Numbered from the stretch's first letter, positions 17,977 through 26,073 are shown. The stretch: 47,603 nucleotides of DNA from Atopobiaceae bacterium (GCA_017941705.1 JAGAVX010000094.1:1-47603), one strand, 5' to 3'. A program made the numbers and translations. Notes: generated by a model from the sequence alone, not told the origin.

Positions 17977-19728
17977 TCAATCCTCACTTTCGAGGCCCGC
18001 GTCCCGTGGGCCATGTAGGACGCATGCAGAACACACAAGTACACTTAAGAGTACCGCAATACCCGTATTCGCCCACGACGGGTCGACCCATATGCCACCA
18101 TTTTCCATGCGTGCGGCGAGAAGCTGAGAGGCAACGAGGACCGTGCAGCCCAATGACTGGCCGGCAACGGCAAATCCCGGAGTGCTGCCGCGCCACGTGA
18201 GCGCAGAGCAGAGTGCCGCCGATACGCCGCAGCCTGCAAGCGACATGATTGACGGGGCAGAGGTCATGGGTATGAGCACGGCGTCCACGAGTCCATCGAG
18301 GGCGTAGCCCGCGCCGGATGCGACTGGCCAGACGCGTCCGACAAACCATGATGCGAGCCCCGTGAACAGGGCGGGTGCCGGGGTGAGCGCCGTGCCCGCT
18401 ATCGCCGTGCCGGCAATTGGCGATGACGCACAGGCCGGTAGCAGGATGGAGAGGGTGGACAGGTCGGACTGCGTCGCGCACAGGGCCCACCAGAACACGA
18501 ATGTGATTGCGGTGACCAAGGCGAGCAGGAAGGGTGCGGCGCTTGTCGCATGCAGCGCGATGCAAACGCAGAAGCCTGCAAGCACGAGGGCGGATCCAAG
18601 CGGGGGCCAGAGGGCCGTGAGGGCGGCGCTGCCTAGGGCCAAGCCGTATGAGACGGTCGTGCTGTCACTCACCAGGGCGGCTGAGAGCGGCCAGGCGAGG
18701 TAAAGCACCGTTGCGGCGGAGGCCAGGCGTGCGAAGGCGCCCGGCAGCCACGGGTGGCTGACAGCCAGGGGGAGGCGCTCTCCCTCCCAGTCCTCGGGGT
18801 CGCTTTCGGCGCTCTCGGGGGTCTGGGAGACGAGGCCGCAGAGTGACCGCGCGCCCGCAATGGGGTCACCCAGGGCAAATACCAGCTCCTTTGCCAGCGT
18901 CTCCACCGACGGTATGCGCGAGCTCGGGTTGGCTGCCAGCGCTCCGAGAAGTGCCTCCTCGGCGATGCCTCCAAGATTGGGGTCAATTTTGGATGGCTTG
19001 CCCGGGCCCTTGCGGATGAGCGCAAGCGACTTCTCGGCGCTGGGGGCGGCAAAGGGGCTTGCACCCAAGAGCGCCTGCCAGACGACAACGGCAAACGAGA
19101 AGATGTCCGTTCGCTCATCGACCAGATCGCCCTCGATCTGCTCGGGCGGCATGTAGCCGACGGTGCCGCCGCGCGCGCCGCCAAAGCCAGCGGCCGAAGC
19201 GAGCGTCGCCATGCCAAAATCGCAAAGCTTAACCGTTCCTGAGCGGTCGATCATGATGTTGGTCGGCTTGATGTCCATGTGGAGGACGCCGTTCTCATGC
19301 GCGTATCCCAGAGCCGATGCCACGGACTGAACAAGGCAGGCGGTCTCGTCGTAGGTGAGGGTGCCGCCCTCGACGCGCGACAGCAGATCGGCGAGGGTGA
19401 GGCCGTCCACGTACTCCATCACGAGATAGGCGTAGGGTCCTTCGACCTCAAAGTCGTAGACCGTGACGATGTTGGGGTGGGCCAGCATGCTCGAGGTGCG
19501 CGCCTCTGTCAGGGCCTCTGACAGCGTTGACGAGGCATTTGAGCCCGAAAGCGGAAGGCGCTTGATGGCCACACGCCGCTGGAGGCGCGTGTCCCAGCAG
19601 GTCAGAACCGTGCCAAAGCCACCCGTCCCGCACGAGTTGATGATGCGGTAGCGGTTGAGCAGGACGTCATCGTATGCCCTGCTCGCAGTGCCAAACTGGC
19701 TATGTATGGCTCGGCTTGCGTCTGCCAT
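17977..19728 (-). CDS. Ser/Thr kinase with HMD catalytic loop and multi-TM tail
   Basis: This 583-residue protein is first in the cell-wall operon. Its kinase domain (about 25-285) has the Gly loop GTGGFG, Lys56, catalytic loop HMDIKPTN (150-157; Met151 replaces the usual Arg) and DFG at 170-172. HRD-to-HMD kinases lack the arginine that couples to activation-loop phosphorylation, so it may not need activation in trans. Residues about 330-575 form some eight hydrophobic spans, unlike PknA or PknB. The ATG at 19728 follows AGGAAGG; an in-frame extension of 128 codons upstream has no ribosome site. It occupies an upstream position, whereas mycobacterial pknA lies beside pknB. What its membrane domain senses is unknown. 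Confidence 0.88.
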   Translation of the reverse strand: MADASRAIHSQFGTASRAYDDVLLNRYRIINSCGTGGFGTVLTCWDTRLQRRVAIKRLPLSGSNASSTLSEALTEARTSSMLAHPNIVTVYDFEVEGPYAYLVMEYVDGLTLADLLSRVEGGTLTYDETACLVQSVASALGYAHENGVLHMDIKPTNIMIDRSGTVKLCDFGMATLASAAGFGGARGGTVGYMPPEQIEGDLVDERTDIFSFAVVVWQALLGASPFAAPSAEKSLALIRKGPGKPSKIDPNLGGIAEEALLGALAANPSSRIPSVETLAKELVFALGDPIAGARSLCGLVSQTPESAESDPEDWEGERLPLAVSHPWLPGAFARLASAATVLYLAWPLSAALVSDSTTVSYGLALGSAALTALWPPLGSALVLAGFCVCIALHATSAAPFLLALVTAITFVFWWALCATQSDLSTLSILLPACASSPIAGTAIAGTALTPAPALFTGLASWFVGRVWPVASGAGYALDGLVDAVLIPMTSAPSIMSLAGCGVSAALCSALTWRGSTPGFAVAGQSLGCTVLVASQLLAARMENGGIWVDPSWANTGIAVLLSVLVCSACVLHGPRDAGLESED

Positions 19729-20112
19729 GGCCCTTCCTGCGTTGTTTGAGCTGTGTGTTGAGGTCGTAGGCTGTCCTCTAGTGTACAACTCTTGTACCCA
19801 CCGTGGGGCGTACTCATGCATTTGTGATCTGCTTGGGAACGGGCCGGCCTCGGCCTTTCTCTTGCGTCCTACCGCGGGCCACACGAGTGGCACGGACTCT
19901 CTCGCGCTTTCCTCTGGCGGGCCAATTTCTGGAACGAAGAGTGTACCCGCTGGCGCAAAATGCGAGAAGCACCGTGCCACACGTTTGGCCCAACGATTGG
20001 CCCGACAGCTGCTGTCGCTCAAGGTTCGGCTCGAATGGCCAAATCTGCTGCAAGCACTCGAAAAAAGCTCTTGCGCTGGAGGTTGGTGAAGTAGTATCAT
20101 CTCTACTTGCAC
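19729..20112. other. Gene-free stretch between kinase operon and tRNA-Leu
   Basis: This 384-bp gap holds the leader of the leftward operon (a TACACT-like -10 near 19780 on the minus strand, with no good -35) and the tRNA promoter at its right end. A 144-codon rightward frame crosses it but has no ribosome site or family features. I see nothing else. Confidence 0.5.
20071..20100 (+). promoter_or_regulatory. Candidate promoter of tRNA-Leu
   Basis: TTGCGC at 20071-20076 and TATCAT at 20095-20100 are separated by 18 bp and end 12 bp before the tRNA. Confidence 0.45.
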
Positions 20113-20199
20113 GCGGGCGTGGCGGAATTGGCAGACGCGTACGGTTCAGGTCCGTATGGGGGCAACCCCGTGAAGGTTCAAGTCCTTTCGCCCGCACCA
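20113..20199 (+). tRNA. tRNA-Leu (CAG)
   Basis: This 87-nt class II tRNA has acceptor arms GCGGGCG/CGCCCGC, anticodon stem TACGG/CCGTA with loop TTCAGGT (anticodon CAG, codon CTG), a variable arm GGGGGCAACCCC, the T-arm GGTTCAAGTCC and an encoded CCA. Confidence 0.96.
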
Positions 20200-20220
20200 T
20201 TGACTACGAGCGGCTTTGCT

Positions 20221-20238
20221 ACGGCAGGGCCGTTTTTT
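20221..20238 (+). terminator. Intrinsic terminator after tRNA-Leu
   Basis: The hairpin ACGGC-AGG-GCCGT is followed by a run of six T, 22 bp after the tRNA. Confidence 0.8.
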
Positions 20239-20261
20239 CATGTCGAGGCCCGCGCAGCCAA

Positions 20262-20344
20262 GCCTGTCCCCAACGCACGCGGGCGTGCACTGGTGCCTGT
20301 CCCCAATGCACGCGGGCGTGCACTGGTGCCTGTCCCCAATGCAC
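20262..20344. repeat. 33-bp tandem repeat, 2.5 copies, with internal hairpin
   Basis: Two full 33-bp units (20262-20294, 20295-20327) and a 17-bp partial unit (20328-20344) begin GCCTGTCCCCAA. The full units differ at one base. Each contains GCACGC-GG-GCGTGC, a perfect short hairpin extended by flanking CCA/TGG. The array ends four bases before the stop codon of the SpoIIE gene. The GTGCCTGTCCCC core resembles REP-type palindromic repeats known elsewhere; no transposase is in the window. Confidence 0.8.
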
Positions 20345-20347
20345 GGC

Positions 20348-23185
20348 CTACCAGCGCTTCACGAAGGCCACGACGTTCTTGTCGCCGTCGCGGATGTATG
20401 ACAAGTCATCCGTCATGCGCTTGACCATCATGATGCCCAGTCCGCCCACCTTGGCCTCGCCGATGGACGATGGCTTCTTGGGGTCTGCGTGCCAGAGCGG
20501 GTTGAAGGGCTTTCCCGAGTCGGTGATGCCGATCGTGATTCTGCTGGGATTGACGGTGTAGACGTAATTGATCGTCGCCGTTCCGGGTTCGTCCTGGTCC
20601 TCATATGCGTAGGAGCATACGTTGACAAACAGCTCCTCGATGACGATGTCGAGCTGGTCCTGTGTCGCGAGGGGGCACGCCCGGTCGCGCAGCGCTTCGC
20701 GAATGAAGCCAAGCACGTTCTCGAGCTGGTCTATCGTCGCCGGGACCGTGATGCTTCCCTCCGCCTGGGGCGGAACGCCGTACTCGAGCGAAAGAATCGT
20801 GATGTCGTCGGATTGCGGCACGCCCCGCGCCCAGTCCATGACGTCCTCATGGAGGGCGTTGACCAGATCCTGCGGGTGCAGATTCGCATGACTCGCCGCG
20901 AACGCCTCGAGACGCCCGTTGCCATATTCCTCATCATCGGCCGAGAAGGCCTCGTTCACGCCATCGGTGTACAGGAGCAGCTGGTCCTCGGGCTCGAGTG
21001 TGATCGTGTGGCTGCGGTACGTTGTCGAGTCGAAGGCGCCGAGGAACAGCCCGCTCTTCTCGCGCAGCCAGCTCCAGGTGCCGTCGTGGCGCAGCAGCGG
21101 GGGATTGTGTCCGGCGTTCACGTAGGTCAGCTCGCCCGTGTCGTAGTCGAGCATCGCGGCCCAGATGGTTACGAACATGTCCGAGTCATTGCCCTGGCAA
21201 AGGTGCCAGTTGGTGGCCTGAACCGCGTCCGGGAGCGACATTCCGTTTGTCATGTAGGTGGAGAGCTCGACCTTTGCCGCCATCATGAACAGGCTGGCGG
21301 GAATGCCCTTGCCCGAAACGTCTGCGATGAGGAATCCCAGCGTGTGGTCGTTTACGAGGAAGAAGTCGTAGAAGTCGCCGCCAACGACGCGTGCGGGGGT
21401 CATGCGAGCGTAGATGTCGAACGCGTCGACCTCGGGGAACGGGGGGAAGGTGCGCGGGAGGGCCCCCTCTTGGATCGCGCGCGCATAGTCCAACTCCTGG
21501 TCGATGCGCGTAGCCTCGGCCTCTATGGCGTGGCGTAGCGATTCGACCATGGTGTTGATGCCTTGCGAGAGTGAGGCAAACTCGGACGTGCTTGTGACCT
21601 CCACGGTCGCCTTGAGGTCACCCTGCGAGATGTCGTCCAGCGTGTCGTTGACCTGCCAGATGCTCTGTACCACCTTGTTGCGGATGATGAGGTAGACGGC
21701 GGCAAAGAGGGCGGCAAACATGAGGACTTCCATGTAGTTCATAATTAGCGTCGAGAGGCCGCGATCCATGTCCATGCTCTCCTCCGAGATGAGGGAAAAG
21801 ATCTGGAACCCCTCCACGGAGCGGTAGCTGACATAGTAGGGCTTCCCCATGAACTGGCATGCGCCGATATCGCCAGACTCGATGGTGTTCGTCGCACGAA
21901 CTAGCTCAGCGATATCCGACTCCTCGGGATGGAGGTCCGAGCGCGTGCCGGCAAGCGTGCCTTCGCTGGTGATGACTACGAGCATGCCGTCCTGTCCCAC
22001 GTGCCGGTTGCGTACGCCGTTGTCAACCCGCTCGCCTAGGTCCTCCAGGAACTGCGAGCCGTCATAGCCTACCTGTACGAACCCGTCGTCGACTCGCTTG
22101 CCGGCATACTTGCGCCACACGTTCTTGTCGTACGACATGGGCTGGTAGTCCTGCACGAGCTGTGCCGCGCCTCCGCCGGGTAGCAGCATGAGAAACTCGG
22201 AGGACTGCGCCCCCGAGGCCATGTCGTATCCGATGTAGCGTTGGTCGCTGCTGGCGACGATGATCCCCTTCTCGTCGACAAAGTGTATTTCCGAAACGCC
22301 GAACTCCTCCAGCAGACGATCGATGGTTTCCTGGGTGGCGGACTCGCGGTCGTAGATTTCGGATGCGATGCGATTGGTAATGCCGAGCAGATTGTCGTCA
22401 GACGCCTTGTAGATGTCGTTGCGGGCATCATCGAGCGCGGTGGAGAGAAGGTTGCTTATCCGGTTGTACGTGATGCTCGCCTGAAGGATCGTCGTGAAGA
22501 GCGAGGAGATGAAGAACCCTGCGATCATGACGGCGAGCAGTCGCGACTGCATGACCTGGGCGATGGAGGGATGGCTGGGCCTCTGTCTTCTTCTCCAGGT
22601 GCCCTCTGCCTTGGCCGACGCGAAGGCAGCCAGCGACACGGCGATCGCGTTGCAGGCGATCATGGGGTACGTGCAGGCTTCCACCACCATGTAGGCTCTG
22701 GTGACCGCATTGATGTTGGTGAGAAAGATGAGAAGCAGGTGCAGCACTTCGGCGGTGACGGCGATAGCCGAGCCGTGCAGCCAGCCAGGCTTTCTGCCCT
22801 CAAAGATGTACGTGCGCATGAGTGATGCGTAGATGCCCGATGCGCACGTTGCGACACTGCAGGCGATGCGGGTGAACATGCCTCGGCCCCAAAGCGCCGC
22901 AAACCAGCGCTCGACGCCGCCGATGACGCCGGCAATGATGCCCGCGGGTGCCCCAAAATAGAGGCTCGCCGCGATGGGAGCGGCGTCGCGGACGTTCATG
23001 GTCGCATCGTTCGTGACGATGCCGAACTCGGTCCCCAGGATGGCGATGGCGCCAAAGACAATGCCGCAGAATATCTGCCACGCCCAGTAATTCCAGTTGC
23101 GCTGGCGTTCGATCTTGGCCAGGGCGAACGTGGCGATGGATGGTAGCAGGGTGGCCAGCGCAAACTGGGTGATGATGAGCGACAT
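20348..23185 (-). CDS. SpoIIE-type phosphatase with LytS-like sensor and RsbW-like domain
   Basis: This 945-residue protein combines a membrane receptor and a sigma-factor-switch module. Residues about 1-200 are a multi-TM receptor resembling the LytS 5TM type (ending PIAASLYFGAPAGIIAG and IGGVER). A second TM pair brackets a periplasmic sensor (about 220-500), followed by HAMP, a PP2C/SpoIIE domain (about 590-805, with VVGGDFYDFF, ADVSGKGIPASLFM and YTDGVNEA) and an HATPase domain of the anti-sigma kinase type (EELFVNVCSYAYED, GGLGIMMVKRM). Such proteins usually act on an STAS anti-anti-sigma factor, not encoded here. The ATG at 23185 follows GGAGGTG. It may control a stress regulon; the ligand is unknown. 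Confidence 0.9.
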   Translation of the reverse strand: MSLIITQFALATLLPSIATFALAKIERQRNWNYWAWQIFCGIVFGAIAILGTEFGIVTNDATMNVRDAAPIAASLYFGAPAGIIAGVIGGVERWFAALWGRGMFTRIACSVATCASGIYASLMRTYIFEGRKPGWLHGSAIAVTAEVLHLLLIFLTNINAVTRAYMVVEACTYPMIACNAIAVSLAAFASAKAEGTWRRRQRPSHPSIAQVMQSRLLAVMIAGFFISSLFTTILQASITYNRISNLLSTALDDARNDIYKASDDNLLGITNRIASEIYDRESATQETIDRLLEEFGVSEIHFVDEKGIIVASSDQRYIGYDMASGAQSSEFLMLLPGGGAAQLVQDYQPMSYDKNVWRKYAGKRVDDGFVQVGYDGSQFLEDLGERVDNGVRNRHVGQDGMLVVITSEGTLAGTRSDLHPEESDIAELVRATNTIESGDIGACQFMGKPYYVSYRSVEGFQIFSLISEESMDMDRGLSTLIMNYMEVLMFAALFAAVYLIIRNKVVQSIWQVNDTLDDISQGDLKATVEVTSTSEFASLSQGINTMVESLRHAIEAEATRIDQELDYARAIQEGALPRTFPPFPEVDAFDIYARMTPARVVGGDFYDFFLVNDHTLGFLIADVSGKGIPASLFMMAAKVELSTYMTNGMSLPDAVQATNWHLCQGNDSDMFVTIWAAMLDYDTGELTYVNAGHNPPLLRHDGTWSWLREKSGLFLGAFDSTTYRSHTITLEPEDQLLLYTDGVNEAFSADDEEYGNGRLEAFAASHANLHPQDLVNALHEDVMDWARGVPQSDDITILSLEYGVPPQAEGSITVPATIDQLENVLGFIREALRDRACPLATQDQLDIVIEELFVNVCSYAYEDQDEPGTATINYVYTVNPSRITIGITDSGKPFNPLWHADPKKPSSIGEAKVGGLGIMMVKRMTDDLSYIRDGDKNVVAFVKRW

Positions 23186-23294
23186 GTATCTGTTGCACCT
23201 CCTGCTACGGTCGCCACGCATGCCCGCATGCGCTGCCGTCTGTCATGCGGGTGGGGTGGGTGAGTGCCGGCCTGATGAGGGTGGGCCGCAATGC

Positions 23295-23510
23295 CTAGTT
23301 GTTGTCTCCCTCGAATTCGGACCAGCCGTCCTCGTCGTCAAACAGGTCCCAGTCATCCTCAGAGCGAGCGTGGTTCTTGTACTTTGCCCGCGTCTTTATT
23401 TCGAGCACGGCTGAGATGACGAAGAACAGGACGATGCCTCCCACGAGAAGCGCGATCACGCCAGTCCTGGTCTGAAAGAGCCACGAGAAAAAACCGCCAA
23501 TCATATCCAT
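23295..23510 (-). CDS. Small single-TM protein
   Basis: This 71-residue protein has an N-terminal amphipathic stretch, one hydrophobic span (about 17-37) and a charged tail very rich in Asp and Glu ([14 protein letters not shown]). The ATG at 23510 follows AGGGGG; longer in-frame starts have no such site. It is read in the same direction as the phosphatase gene 109 bp downstream and could be cotranscribed. No family is recognised. Confidence 0.6.
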   Translation of the reverse strand: MDMIGGFFSWLFQTRTGVIALLVGGIVLFFVISAVLEIKTRAKYKNHARSEDDWDLFDDEDGWSEFEGDNN

Positions 23511-23595
23511 CGACGTCCCCCTATGTTCGTGAAGCGCAAAGTTGTGGCGCCAGGTTGAAGTCATGTCAAGCGAGTCAAAGATTATCATTCGTTCT

Positions 23596-23626
23596 TTGGC
23601 CGTTTGCAATCACAAGTATATACTTG
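23596..23626 (+). promoter_or_regulatory. serS promoter with a palindrome over the -10
   Basis: TTGGCC (23596-23601) and TATACT (23619-23624) are spaced by 17 bp. A perfect 14-bp palindrome CAAGTATATACTTG (23613-23626) covers the -10, so a dimeric regulator could block this promoter; this role is inferred. Confidence 0.5.
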
Positions 23627-23668
23627 GTTGACCACGACGTTGCCACTGCGGAAAGGACGGCATCCGCC

Positions 23669-24955
23669 ATGCTCGACATCAAGTTTGTACGTGAGAACCC
23701 CGACGCGGTCGATGAGGCATGCGCCTCTCGCCAAAATGCCCACTGGGACCGCGAGCGCTTCTTTGAGCTCGACGAGGAGCGTAGGGCGACCATTACCGAG
23801 GTAGAAGGCCTGCAGGCCGAGCGCAACGCGGCCTCCAAGCAGATTGGCCAGCTCATGCGCGAGGGCAAGCGCGACGAGGCCGAGGCCGCCAAGGCCAAGG
23901 TGGCGGCCAACAAGGGACGCATCGCCGAGCTCGATGCCCGTCGCAGCGAGGTCGAGCAGGAGCTGTTTGACCTTGTTGCCGGGATTCCCAACATCCCCGA
24001 CCCCTCGGTGCCCTATGGCAAGGACGATTCCGATAACCCCGAGGTGCGCCGCTGGGGCACGCCGCGTGAGTTTGACTTTGAGCCCAAGGCGCACTGGGAC
24101 CTCGGCCCCGACCTGGGCATGATCGATTTCGATCGAGGCGTCAAGATTGCCGGCAGCCGCTTTTACGTGCTGGGAGGCATGGGTGCCCGCATGGAGCGCG
24201 CGCTGATCAACTTCATGATCGACACGCACGTGGAGGCCGGCTTCAAGGAGTGGTGGCCGCCCGTCATCACCAACGCCCCGACGCTGTTTGGCACGGGCCA
24301 GCTACCCAAGTTCGAGGAGGACCTGTACCACGTGAGCCCCGACCTGTACCTCATCCCCACGGCCGAGGTCATGCTCACCAACCTGCATCGCGACGAGGTG
24401 CTTGACGGCGACAAGCTGCCGCTGTGGTACTGCGCCTTCACTCCGTGCTTCCGCGAGGAAGCCGGTTCCGCTGGTCGCGACACGCGTGGCATCATTCGCG
24501 TGCACGAGTTCGACAAGGTCGAGATGGTCAAGTTCGCCAAGCCCGACGATTCGATGAACCAGCTCGAGAGCATGGTGAACGAGGCTGAGGTCATCCTGCA
24601 GAAGCTCGGCCTGCCGTACCATGTGGTCACGCTCTGCACGGGCGACATTGGCTTCAGTGCGCGCAAGTGCTACGACATCGAGGTCTGGCTGCCCAGCTAC
24701 AACGCATACAAGGAGATCTCGAGCTGCTCGAACTGCTGGGACTTCCAGGCCCGCCGCGCCAACATCAAGTACCGCGACCCGTCCGAGTTCAAGGGCACCG
24801 AGTTCGTCCACACGCTCAACGGCTCCGGCCTTGCTGTGGGACGCACGATGGCGGCAATCATGGAGAACTACCAGAACCCCGACGGCACCATTACGGTGCC
24901 GGAGGCACTCGTTCCCTACATGGGTGGCGTGGAGACCATCGTTCCCGAGCAATAG
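23669..24955 (+). CDS. serS: Seryl-tRNA synthetase
   Basis: This 428-residue class II synthetase charges tRNA-Ser with serine. An N-terminal long coiled coil (about 30-105; charged Glu/Ala/Lys-rich), which grips the tRNA variable arm, is followed by the catalytic core with motif 2 ([17 protein letters not shown]) and motif 3 ([16 protein letters not shown]). Length is standard. The start at 23669 follows GAAAGGA; upstream in-frame codons give a non-homologous extension. It is a single-gene unit with its own promoter and terminator. A substrate tRNA, tRNA-Ser(GCT), is encoded 1 kb downstream. Confidence 0.97.
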   Translation: MLDIKFVRENPDAVDEACASRQNAHWDRERFFELDEERRATITEVEGLQAERNAASKQIGQLMREGKRDEAEAAKAKVAANKGRIAELDARRSEVEQELFDLVAGIPNIPDPSVPYGKDDSDNPEVRRWGTPREFDFEPKAHWDLGPDLGMIDFDRGVKIAGSRFYVLGGMGARMERALINFMIDTHVEAGFKEWWPPVITNAPTLFGTGQLPKFEEDLYHVSPDLYLIPTAEVMLTNLHRDEVLDGDKLPLWYCAFTPCFREEAGSAGRDTRGIIRVHEFDKVEMVKFAKPDDSMNQLESMVNEAEVILQKLGLPYHVVTLCTGDIGFSARKCYDIEVWLPSYNAYKEISSCSNCWDFQARRANIKYRDPSEFKGTEFVHTLNGSGLAVGRTMAAIMENYQNPDGTITVPEALVPYMGGVETIVPEQ

Positions 24956-24983
24956 GGAGTCGTAAGACCACAATCAATGTTAC

Positions 24984-25010
24984 GGGCGGCATTCGTGCCG
25001 CCCTATTTTT
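24984..25010 (+). terminator. serS intrinsic terminator
   Basis: The stem GGGCGGCA/TGCCGCCC has a TTCG tetraloop and is followed by TATTTTT, 28 bp after the serS stop codon. Confidence 0.92.
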
Positions 25011-25066
25011 GTGGGCCAGGGGCGTGTTCCCTGAACCACACACCACAGCATTCTTCTGGACGACGC

Positions 25067-25110
25067 TTGCGCCGGACACCTTTATGCGATATGATACGAA
25101 CAAATGTTCT
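25067..25110 (+). promoter_or_regulatory. Promoter with LexA (SOS) box
   Basis: TTGCGC (25067-25072), a 17-bp spacer and TATGAT (25090-25095) form a good promoter. The site at 25097-25110, CGAACAAATGTTCT, matches 13 of 14 positions of the Gram-positive LexA consensus CGAACRNRYGTTYC and lies on the expected transcription start, a repressing position. Confidence 0.7.
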
Positions 25111-25126
25111 AAATTAGGAGGGTGCC

Positions 25127-25489
25127 ATGTCGTGTCGCATACGTCCACAAGAGGTGCTGCTCGCACGGGTCGAGGAAGACGGAGAGGCCAGGAGCGTATC
25201 GATGCTTTCCGGGGATTCCCTTGCGGTGATCGAGAAGACGAGCGGGCCGGTGACTTTGGTTGCCTATGGGTCGCAAGGCCACGGCCACAAGATCTTATGC
25301 GATTACGATTCTGCTGCTCGTGCGTTTGGGGTGGAGGTGAGAGAGGTTCCTGGTGCGATTGAGCAGATGTTTGCTGACGAGCGGGGTGAGGCCACCCTCT
25401 CGGATCTCATGGATGCGCTTGACCGTGCCGGGGAGCACTACACGTATACCGCGTGGTCGAGTGAGGGTGATGCTGTCCTGAGGGCGTAG
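25127..25489 (+). CDS. Small putative SOS-regulated protein
   Basis: This 120-residue soluble protein has no TM span or signal. The sequence starts MSCRIRPQEVLLARVEEDG and shows mixed alpha/beta character with an acidic C-terminal third (SDLMDALDRAGEHY). No domain is recognised. It has a strong ribosome site (TAGGAGGGT), a well-formed promoter and a LexA-like operator over the start point, so it should be induced on DNA damage. It forms a single-gene unit between serS and two convergent tRNA genes. A role as a damage-response or checkpoint factor is plausible from regulation only; nothing in the protein itself proves it. Confidence 0.7.
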   Translation: MSCRIRPQEVLLARVEEDGEARSVSMLSGDSLAVIEKTSGPVTLVAYGSQGHGHKILCDYDSAARAFGVEVREVPGAIEQMFADERGEATLSDLMDALDRAGEHYTYTAWSSEGDAVLRA

Positions 25490-25524
25490 CTCATCTATGC
25501 GCGCTCTGTCTCTAGATACGAAAA

Positions 25525-25542
25525 GAGCCCCTGAAGGGGCTC
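25525..25542 (-). terminator. Terminator of tRNA-Arg(ACG)
   Basis: On the minus strand the hairpin GAGCCCC-TTCA-GGGGCTC is followed by TTTT, 10 bp after the tRNA 3' end. Confidence 0.85.
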
Positions 25543-25552
25543 CGAGAATTCG

Positions 25553-25629
25553 TGGTGCGGCGTACAGGATTCGAACCTGTGACGTTCTGATTCGTAGTCA
25601 GACCCTCTATCCAGCTGAGGTAACGCCGC
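25553..25629 (-). tRNA. tRNA-Arg (ACG)
   Basis: This 77-nt cloverleaf has acceptor arms GCGGCGT/ACGCCGC, anticodon stem TCTGA/TCAGA with loop CTACGAA (anticodon ACG, read as ICG for CGN codons), T-arm CAGGTTCGAATCCTG and an encoded CCA. Confidence 0.96.
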
Positions 25630-25730
25630 GTGCAAGAAGTAGAATGCCACTCTGGCAAAGGACTGTCAAGAAGCAATTCAAACTTTTTTGAAACGTGAAG
25701 GATATGTGGACGCCGTCTGCTCCTCGGGTG

Positions 25731-25814
25731 ATTCCCAGTGCGCACTCGAAGGATGAAAAAAGCAGGTACGTGTCCGTACCTGCCCGTAATAATCTGGCGG
25801 AGAGCTGGGGATTC
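25731..25814. repeat. 84-bp direct repeat, distal copy, with tRNA-Ser 3' fragment
   Basis: This copy is nearly identical to 25901-25984. It carries a 20-nt piece of the tRNA-Ser 3' end (CCA end and part of the T-arm) and the complete tRNA terminator, but no tRNA body. Beyond the shared part the sequence turns into a GC-rich hairpin block. Confidence 0.85.
25751..25786 (-). terminator. Duplicate copy of the tRNA-Ser terminator
   Basis: On the minus strand GCAGGTACG-GACA-CGTACCTGC is followed by TTTTTT. It is a copy of the terminator at 25928-25955 and probably serves as a second stop for tRNA-Ser transcription. Confidence 0.65.
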
Positions 25815-25816
25815 CC

Positions 25817-25887
25817 GCGCCGCGCGGCGCTCGTGGGCTTCGGCCCCGGCGGGGCCTCAGCCCGCAAGGCCCCACCGGGGCCTTGCG
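25817..25887. repeat. GC-rich block of three consecutive perfect hairpins
   Basis: Three palindromes stand side by side between the two 84-bp repeats: 25817-25830 (GCGCCGCGCGGCGC), 25842-25856 (GGCCCC-GGC-GGGGCC) and 25863-25887 (11-bp arms starting CGCAAGGCCCC, 3-nt loop). No gene is visible. Confidence 0.75.
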
Positions 25888-25900
25888 ACCTTGCGGTTCG

Positions 25901-25984
25901 AATCCCCAGTGCGCACTCGAAGGATGAAAAAAGCAGGTACGTGTCCGTACCTGCTCGTAATAATCTGGCGGAGAGCTGGGGATT
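25901..25984. repeat. 84-bp direct repeat, copy overlapping tRNA-Ser
   Basis: This copy includes the real tRNA-Ser 3' end (25966-25984), the tRNA terminator, and on its far side a T-arm-like GGTTCGAATCCCC at 25895-25907 on the plus strand. Confidence 0.85.
25928..25955 (-). terminator. tRNA-Ser intrinsic terminator
   Basis: On the minus strand the stem GCAGGTACG/CGTACCTGC with loop GACA is followed by TTTTTT, just after the tRNA. Confidence 0.9.
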
Positions 25985-26055
25985 CGAACCCCAGATAGGA
26001 TCACTCCTATACTCGCTTAGCAGGCGAGCACCTTCGGCCTCTCGGTCAGCTCTCC
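25966..26055 (-). tRNA. tRNA-Ser (GCT)
   Basis: This 90-nt class II tRNA has acceptor arms GGAGAGC/GCTCTCC, anticodon loop with GCT (codons AGC/AGT; stem CTCGC/GCGAG), a long variable arm TATAGGAGTGATCCTAT, T-arm CTGGGGTTCGAATCCCCAG and an encoded CCA. Confidence 0.96.
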
Positions 26056-26073
26056 ATCAAGTGGTGCTAAGGA

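Noticed and set aside
16971..18200. 409-codon rightward frame opposite fhaA and the kinase end
   Set aside because: It crosses several well-defined genes and has no family features.
19655..20089. 144-codon rightward gene between the kinase and tRNA-Leu
   Set aside because: No ribosome site, overlap with the kinase start and no recognisable domain.
20262..20344. Possible CRISPR fragment
   Set aside because: The 33-bp units are directly abutted with no unique spacers, there are only 2.5 copies, and no cas genes are present.
25795..25814. Second tRNA gene near tRNA-Ser
   Set aside because: Only the 3' 20 nt are present; the anticodon arm and 5' half are absent.
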